A stretch of DNA of 64,000 bases from Henckelia pumila (Eukaryota > Streptophyta > Magnoliopsida > Lamiales > Gesneriaceae). Of the stretch, positions 59,008 through 64,000 are shown in pieces (positions within the stretch are counted from its first letter, which is position 1; the number at the start of each line of letters is the position of its first letter). A program made the position numbers and the translations under genes. The notes under the pieces are model-generated. The model made no database searches. It was not told the DNA's origin and saw only the letters and a program-made list of their open reading frames with translations. The stretch is from NCBI RefSeq assembly GCF_033568475.1, contig NW_027331831.1:12896001-12960000 (forward strand), in the 5' to 3' direction.

Positions 59008-59950
59008 AGTTAGTAAAATATATTCAAATTTAATAGAATAGATAAACTTACAGATATCAAAATGAATTAGTAAAATATAAATCCAAAAGCATTAAATTAT
59101 ATGTAAACAAAACTACGTATAAGTCACTTTTCTTGACGATTTTAAAAAAAGAGTCACTTTTCTTGATCAGTTTTGTTTTGTTAATACTGAATAAGAGACT
59201 TTACTCGTGGTTTTAAATATAAAATAATGAGCATTTCTGGGTTCGAAATAAAATTATTCAAATTTAATTGTCCAGAAGTGCATTTATTTTTATATTTTAT
59301 TATATCCAAAAAATCAAAATGAATTCGGAATTCCAATTTCGTGCTCTTATAGTCTTTCTTTATAACGAAAAAAAAATTGTAAAATTTTAAAAAGTACAAA
59401 AAATTATAAAGTTTTTCTAAACAAATATTCATAAAAACACAATAAATATCAATTTATAAAGTGGATGTCATTTTTGTAATGAAAAAACATAAAAAATAAA
59501 AATAAAAATAAACTGATTAATTTATATGATAATTTTGATTTTATTAAAAAATAACTTAGAATTACAGTTAATTAGAATGAAAGTTACTTCATTAGATTGT
59601 TAATACATATAATAATACTATTTTTTATTTTAATTTAAAAAAAATAAATTTCAAAAATACTTTTCAGGAAGGGTTTGCAAATTTATTGCAAACCAGTGCC
59701 CGTGACAGCAGACTCTGCAGAATTGCAGGGTCTAGCTCTGCAGCGGTGATACATATCTGTAGAGTCTGTTACCTGTGCAGACTTATCTCATCCCTTGCTT
59801 TTTGACCAATTATTTGAACGAAAATTCTTTAAATTACATGCGATTGTAATGTAGTTTCGCACATTCATTTGAAAAGCACCGATATCAGAATATTAAACAT
59901 CGCTTTTGGAGCAGAAGAAATGCATATCATAAGCAAATTTTATCACAATA

Positions 59951-60367
59951 TCAAGCGAGGAAAGGTGAAGAGTTCGTAAAAGAAGAAACAGTACTGACAT
60001 GTGGAATATCTGATTCTTCATCATCATGACCAACATGATGCTCAATTTGATTTGCTTCAACGTACAAATGTAATATATGTATATTAGGGAATTGCTTTAT
60101 AAACTCCAGAACATCGACATCAATAAGATTGAATGGAATTTCGTGCCAACATGATTTTTTCATGAATGAGTATTTCGTTGACAACTTCAGAGTAAAAAAT
60201 TCTTTGGATCAATCATCAACATTTTTATGCACAATTTCAACCAACTCGAACAAAGTAATAGATCGTAATACTCGTATTAGTCTAATATAAGAGATACTAT
60301 ATTTGACCGATCTATTCTCGACTATAACATCACCACCAAAATATAAAATCACGCCAATGTTATCCAT
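59951..60367 (-). pseudogene. MULE-type N-terminal fragment in repeat copy 1
   Basis: The minus-strand frame starts MDNIGVILYFGGDVIVENRS, continues ISYIRLIRVLRSITLFELVE, has one stop near 60210, then KKSCWHEIPFNLIDVDVLEF and an acidic end. This is the pattern of the N-terminal domain found before plant MULE transposases (GG...V.Y....LFELV). No catalytic domain follows. Confidence 0.6.
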
Positions 60368-61986
60368 TTTGAAGAATAAATTTCAGATAAGAAAAACTAA
60401 AAATTTTGAAACGAAGAAGTTTACGTAAGAGGTATATGAAGGAAGTTGAGAAAAATGGTATGCAATCTCCATCTCTTATAAACTTGAAAAAATTTGCGCG
60501 TCATACATTAACATTATTGAATGTGAGAATCACGCTCAATTTCAATGCCAATATGTGTGAATCTCGTCGATGGAAGTGAGATATCAACCTTGTGATCAAT
60601 CATTTCAATTCGCAGTGATCGATGACATCAATGCATGATCGCCCATCGGTCACCAGAGAGTGGAGACAACCCGCTGCCACATGATCGCTGTTGGTAACAA
60701 CATTTTAGTACTTCCGCATGCATGATGCCATGGGCCAACGTATTTTGAAATTTATTTATTTATTTTAAATTAAAATTTAAAAAACCCATAATAATACACC
60801 ATTTAAAAATAATTTAATTATTTTTATAAACCAAATCCCATGAAATCCCATTAAATCCTACCAATTTTATAAGGATTTCAATTAGTTAAATGAAATCCTA
60901 TGAAATCCAATTAAATACTAATTCCGTTTTGAAATCCCGTTTTACCAAACACTAAAATGGTATTTTCAATTCCAAATCCCACCAAATCTCATTAAAATCC
61001 GGGATTCCAAACACTTTGTGAATAAGAGAATTTACTCATGTTTAAATAGTTAGTAAAATATATTTAAATTTAATAGAATAGATAGACAGACATATATCAA
61101 AATAAATTAGTAAAATATAAATCCAATAGCATTAAATTATATGTAAACAAAACTACGTCTAAGTCACTTTTCTTGACGATTTTAAAAAAAAGTCACTTTT
61201 CTTGATCAGTTTTGTTTTGTTAATACTGAATAAGAGAATTTACTCGTGGTTTTAATATAAAATATTGAGCATTTCTGGGTTCGAAATACAATTATTCAAA
61301 TCTAATTGTCTAGAAGTGCATTTATTTTTATATTTTATTATTTCCAAAAAATCAAAATGAATTGAGAATTTCAATTTCGTGCTCATAGTCTTTCTTTTTA
61401 ACGAAAAAAAAATTGTAAAATTTTAAAAGTACAAAAAATTATAAAGTTTTCCTAAACAAATATTCATAAAAGCACAATAAATATCAATTTATAAAGTGGA
61501 TGTCATTTTTGTAATGTAATAACATAAAAAATAAAAATAAAAATAAACTGATTAATTTATCTGAAAATTTTGATTTTATTAAAAATTAACATAGAATATC
61601 AGTTAATTAGAATGAAAGTTACTTCATTAGATTGTTAATGCATATAATAATACTATTTTTTTATTTTAATTTTAAAAAAATAAATTTCAAAAATACTTTT
61701 CAGGAAGGGTATGCAAATTTACTGCAAACCAGTTCTCGTGAAACCAGAGTCTGCAGAATTGTTGGGTCTAGCTATGCAACGGTGATACAGATCTGCAGAG
61801 TCTGTTGCATGTGCAGACTTATCCCATTACTTGCTTTTTGACCAATTATTTGAACGAAAATTCTTTAAATTACATGCGATTGTAATGTAGTTTCGCACAT
61901 TCATTTGAAAAGCACCGATATCAGAATATTAAACATCGCTTTTGGAGCAGAAGTAATGCATATCAGAAGCAAATTTTATCACAATA

Positions 61987-62402
61987 TCAAGCGAGGAAAG
62001 GTGAAGAGTTCGTAGAAGAAGAAACAGTACTGACATGTGGAATATCTGATTCTTTGTCATCATGACCAACATGATGGTCATTTTGATTTGCTTCAACGTA
62101 CAAATGCAATATATGTATATTAGGACATTTCATTATAAACTCCAGAACATCGACATCAATAAGATTGAATGGAATTTCGTGCCAACATGATTTCTCCATG
62201 AATGAGTATTTCGTTGACAACTTCAGAGTAAAAAACTCTTTGGATCAATCATCAACATTTTATGCATAATTTCAACCAACTCGAACAAAGTAATAGATCA
62301 TAATAATCTTATTGGTCTAATATAAGAGATACTATATTTGACCGATCTATTCTCGACAATAACATCACCACCAAAACATAAAAGCACGCCAACGTTATCC
62401 AT
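61987..62402 (-). pseudogene. MULE-type N-terminal fragment in repeat copy 2
   Basis: Homologous to the fragment at 59951 with substitutions (for example FMEKSC for FMKKSC) and a one-base deletion that shifts the frame in the middle. The 77-residue C-terminal frame remains open in both copies. Confidence 0.6.
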
Positions 62403-64000
62403 TCTGAAGAAGAAATTTCAGATAAAAAAAAACTAAAAATTTTGAAACAAAGAAGTTTACGTAAGAGGTATAGGAAGGAAGTTGAGAAAAATGGTATGCA
62501 ATCTCCATCTCTTATAAACTTGAAAAAAGTTTGCGCGCCATACATGTTTAACATTATTGAATATGAGAATCACGCTCAATTTTAGTGCCAATATGTGTGA
62601 ATCTCGTCGATGGAAGTGAGATATCAACCTTGTGATCGATTATTTCAATTCGCAGTGATCGATGACATCAATGCAGGATCGCCCATCGGTCACCAGAAAG
62701 TGGAGACAACCCGCTGCCACTTGATCGATGTTGGTAACAACATTTTAGTGCTTCTGCATGCATGATGCCATGGGCCAATGTATTTTGAAATTTATATTTT
62801 TTTTAAATTAAAATTTAAAAAAACCTATAATAATACACCATTAAAAAATAATTTAATTATTTTTATAAACCCAAATCCCATGAAATCCCATGAAATCCAA
62901 CCAATTTTATAAGGATTTCAATTAGTTAAATGAAATCCCATGAAATTCCATTAAATACCAATTCCATTTTAAAATCCCGTTTTGCCAAATACTAAAATAG
63001 TATTTTCAATTCCAAATCCCACCAAATCTCATGCAATTCCGGGATTTCAAACACTGTGTGAATAAGAGAATTTACTCGTGTTTTAAATAGTTAGTAAAAT
63101 ATATTTAAATTTAATAGAATAGATAGACTGACAGATATCAAAATAAATTAGTAAAATATAAATCCAATAACATTAAATTATATGTAAACAAAACTACGTC
63201 TAAGTCACTTTTCTTGACGATTTTAAAAAAAAAGAGTCACTTTTCTTGATCAGTTTTGTTTTGTTAATACTGAATAAGAGAATTTACTCGTGGTTTTAAA
63301 TATAAAATAATGAGCATTTCTGGGTTCGGAATACAATTATTCAAATTTAATTGTCCAGAAGTTCATTTATTTTTATATTTTATTATTTCCAAAAATTCAA
63401 AATGAATTCGGAATCCAATTTCGTGTTCATATAGTCTTTCTTTTTAACGAAAAAAAATTTGTAAAATTTTAAAAGTACAAAAAATTATAAAGTTTTCCTA
63501 AACAAATATTCATAAAAACACAATAAATATCAATTTATAAAGTGGATGTCATTTTTGTAATGTAAAAACATAAAAAATAAAAATAAAAATAAAATGATTA
63601 ATTTATCTGATAATTTTGATTTTATTAAAAAATAACTTAGAATATCAGTTAATTAGAATGAAAGTTACCTCATTAGATTGTTTTTTTTTTTTTACGGTAA
63701 CTTCATTAGATTTTTAATACATATAATAATACTATTTTTTTATTTAATTTTAAAAAAATAAATTTCAAAAATACTTTTCAGGAAGGGTTTGCAAATTTAT
63801 TGCAAACCAGTGCCCGTGACAATAGAGTCTGCAGAATTGCAGGGTCTAGCTCTGCAGCGGTGATACAAATCTGCAGAATCTGCTGCATGTGCAGACTTAT
63901 CCCATCCCTTGCTTTTTGACCAATTATTTGAACGAAAATTCTTTAAATTACATGCGATTGTAATGTAGTTTCGCACATTCATTTGAAAAGCACTGATATC

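Larger units (their letters stand above)
59008..64000. repeat. 2.04-kb tandem repeat, about 2.4 copies
   Basis: Copies start near 59008, 61045 and 63086; the third runs off the window. Offsets measured at one shared point are 2035 and 2046 bases. Each unit has AT-rich DNA, a CTGCAG-rich quasi-palindrome (59690-59785 in copy 1), a MULE N-terminal fragment and an AAATCCCATGAAATCC-rich segment. The copies differ by many substitutions and small indels, so the array is old or evolving without homogenisation. Confidence 0.9.

Noticed and set aside
59008..64000. CRISPR-like array or centromeric satellite
   Set aside because: Units are about 2 kb with embedded transposase sequence and high divergence; nothing prokaryotic in the window.

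Overview
The window is nuclear DNA of a flowering plant, most likely a eudicot. Evidence: spliced genes with GT-AG introns, Site II (TGGGCC) promoter motifs, and plant-type Ty1/copia, Ty3/gypsy (chromovirus, Athila, Tat), MULE, PIF/Harbinger, hAT and Helitron remnants, plus an endogenous caulimovirid. A dispersed repeat around TGAGACAGTCTCA (51947-51959) reminds me of asterid/Lamiales repeats, but that is only an impression. About 80 percent of the window is transposon-derived.

Layout. 1-4710: a gag-only Ty3/gypsy element with 2.8-kb LTRs (TR-GAG type) inserted into a decayed Ty1/copia element (4711-8218), which itself sits in an LTR on the other strand (to 8445). 8446-9619: LTR-like DNA that cuts a viroplasmin-domain gene fragment (9620-9896, minus). 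10268-27419: a 17.15-kb nest built on one MULE with 239-bp terminal inverted repeats and a perfect 9-bp target duplication. Inside are a GRF zinc-finger pseudogene at the left end, a broken mudrA-type transposase read from the right end, an Athila element, a solo LTR and a chromovirus. Removing the three insertions leaves a MULE of about 5.75 kb with two converging genes, the layout known from maize MuDR.

28730 to about 38480: a degraded endogenous pararetrovirus with movement protein, capsid/protease/RT/RNase H polyprotein, a third ORF and a promoter/poly(A) region. It carries four later insertions, each with its own target duplication. 38509-40120: a PIF/Harbinger transposase pseudogene split by a 331-bp Helitron.

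41307-56578 is the genic part: (i) the complex I subunit NDUFA12/B17.2 gene in five exons, whose 8.7-kb second intron holds a large inverted repeat of Tat-lineage retrotransposon sequence; (ii) a four-exon gene for a small lysine-rich protein; (iii) an SMG9-like gene on the minus strand in seven exons. All three reading frames are uninterrupted across the splice junctions I chose.

56580-64000 is gene-poor: a dead hAT transposase (about 57490-58180), then a 2.04-kb tandem repeat (59008-64000, about 2.4 copies), each complete copy with a MULE N-terminal fragment.

The strongest candidates for something undescribed are: hairpin arrays with compensatory changes inside several unrelated LTRs; a MULE whose second gene is GRF-type rather than mudrB; and a Tat inverted repeat inside an intron of a housekeeping gene, which could yield double-stranded RNA.
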